Shown: positions 63,238 through 64,000 of the stretch, one piece after another
How the letters are laid out: each line of letters opens with the position of its first letter
Numbering within the stretch: the stretch's first letter is position 1
NCBI RefSeq assembly: GCF_021654035.1
Contig: NZ_JAJPDW010000002.1
Coordinates: 310,001-374,000, forward strand
Length of the DNA: 64,000 nt
Source: Microbacterium aurantiacum
Lineage (GTDB): Bacteria > Actinomycetota > Actinomycetes > Actinomycetales > Microbacteriaceae
Direction of reading: 5' to 3'
The notes under the pieces: generated by a model
The model's database searches: none
What the model was told of the DNA's origin: nothing
Seen by the model: only the letters and a program-made list of their open reading frames with translations
Position numbers and translations under genes: made by a program

Positions 63238-64000
63238 TCAGGGCGCGGCGCTCCCGCACGCCGCGGTGGGGACCGCCGATGCCGTCACCCCGGGGGTCTG
63301 GACGACCTCCAGCACGGATGCCGACGGCTCGGCGGTGTCGGCCCGGACGGTCGCGGTGGCGCTCTCTCCAGGGGCCAGGTCGACCGAGAACGTGAGGACC
63401 CGGCGGCCGTCGTGGACACCGCCGCCGAAGCCGCTCCCGTCGCTCATCGTCGCATCGGCGAGGGTGAAGCCGGCCGGCAGGTAGAGGTACCCGACGGTGC
63501 GGGCGACGCCCGGCGGCACGCCGAAGCTGCCGCCGCCGGTGATGTAGCCCGGAAGAGTGGCGGCATCCGCCGGAGCGTCGTTGCGGACCGTCACGGTGAG
63601 CTCGGCCTGACCGGTGACCCCGCGCGGGCCCGCCATGCAGGACGTCCAGTCAACGGTGGTGTCGGCGCCGGCGTAGTAGGTCATCTTCGACCCCGTGCCG
63701 TCGTTCAGGTACACCCCGAATCGTGCGACATCGGCATCCGTCCGGGGAAGACCCCCGGCCAGGGTGGTGTCGGCGAGCAGCGTCTGGTCGTCCTCGTGGG
63801 CGCTCCACAGCAGCAGGCGGCGCTCGTCGCCGGCGCGGGCCAGGGCGCTCACGAGGTCGGCGGGGCTGAACCCGCCGGTGGAGAGGGCATCGAAGACGGA
63901 TGCCGCGGCGAGCGCGAAGAAGTCGTCCTGATCGGACGGGTTCTCGTAGCGGAGGTAGACCTCGTTGAGGAGAAGGGGGACGGCGTTCTCGCTCGTGAGG
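63238..64000 (-). CDS. DUF4012 protein, C-terminal part (5' end outside window)
   Basis: The frame is open to the window edge, so only the last ~253 residues are seen. The text LLLNEVYLRYENPSDQDDFF followed by SVFDAL and, later, GVYLNDGTGSKMTYY matches the C-terminal half of DUF4012 proteins, which are membrane-anchored and often lie in exopolysaccharide clusters. The end is a beta-rich domain stopping at 63240-63238. A link to glycan assembly is suggested by family context only. Confidence 0.85.
   Translation of the reverse strand, partial: LTSENAVPLLLNEVYLRYENPSDQDDFFALAAASVFDALSTGGFSPADLVSALARAGDERRLLLWSAHEDDQTLLADTTLAGGLPRTDADVARFGVYLNDGTGSKMTYYAGADTTVDWTSCMAGPRGVTGQAELTVTVRNDAPADAATLPGYITGGGSFGVPPGVARTVGYLYLPAGFTLADATMSDGSGFGGGVHDGRRVLTFSVDLAPGESATATVRADTAEPSASVLEVVQTPGVTASAVPTAACGSAAP

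Overview
The window is a high-GC chromosomal segment from a Gram-positive actinobacterium, most likely Microbacteriaceae (Microbacterium-like). This rests on the ribosomal-operon order, sortase-type surface proteins, GTG/TTG starts, many overlapping ATGA/GTGA junctions, TANNNT -10 boxes, and a heavy use of GGATGC/GCATCC in codon context. The family-level call is inference. No tRNA, rRNA, CRISPR array or insertion sequence was seen.

Layout. (1) 1-12.8 kb is one plus-strand, translationally coupled operon: the 3' part of a giant Ig-like/Fn3 surface protein, a MoxR ATPase, a DUF58 protein, a transglutaminase-like membrane protein that has lost its catalytic Cys and His, a DUF5684-FHA protein, and a small repeat/TM protein. 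(2) 12.8-17.5 kb is the str operon rpsL-rpsG-fusA-tuf. (3) 17.5-25.2 kb separates tuf from the S10 operon. It holds a minus-strand processive glycosyltransferase with a 50-residue LAATG-TM microprotein, a sortase-assembled pilus operon (VWA tip pilin, SpaH/FimA-type shaft pilin, class C sortase) and an orphan Rv0909-type antitoxin-like gene. (4) 25.3-35.2 kb is the S10-spc cluster rpsJ to rplO. (5) 35.3-42.2 kb is secY-adk-map-DsbA-like, then infA-rpmJ-rpsM-rpsK-rpoA-rplQ. rpsN and rpsD are missing from their common positions.

(6) 42.2-53.4 kb lies between rplQ and truA, which are adjacent in many bacteria. It carries a tandem GNAT, an OatA-like acyltransferase, a universal stress protein, a lipoprotein, a histidine kinase coupled to a membrane protein with a degenerate GGDEF domain, a divergent GT2 synthase, a response regulator and a GH6 glucanase. 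(7) 53.4-59 kb holds truA, an EEP-family hydrolase, and a two-gene operon joining a cellulose-synthase-like GT2 with a membrane-anchored GH18 carrying two CBM5/12 modules. (8) 59-64 kb is a cell-surface region: an LAVTG-anchored cohesin protein overlapping the gene for a secreted dockerin-amidase, a VanZ-like protein, an LPVTG wall protein and the 3' end of a DUF4012 gene.

Taken together, the accessory DNA between housekeeping operons concerns the cell envelope: three processive GT2 enzymes, two glycan hydrolases, an O-acyltransferase, pili, sortase substrates of three signal types, and signalling proteins next to them. The most unusual items are the cohesin/dockerin-amidase pair, the FHA protein with a recurring T-x-[IVL]-[AS]-x-R-R motif in it and its neighbour, and the coupled GT2/GH18 pair.
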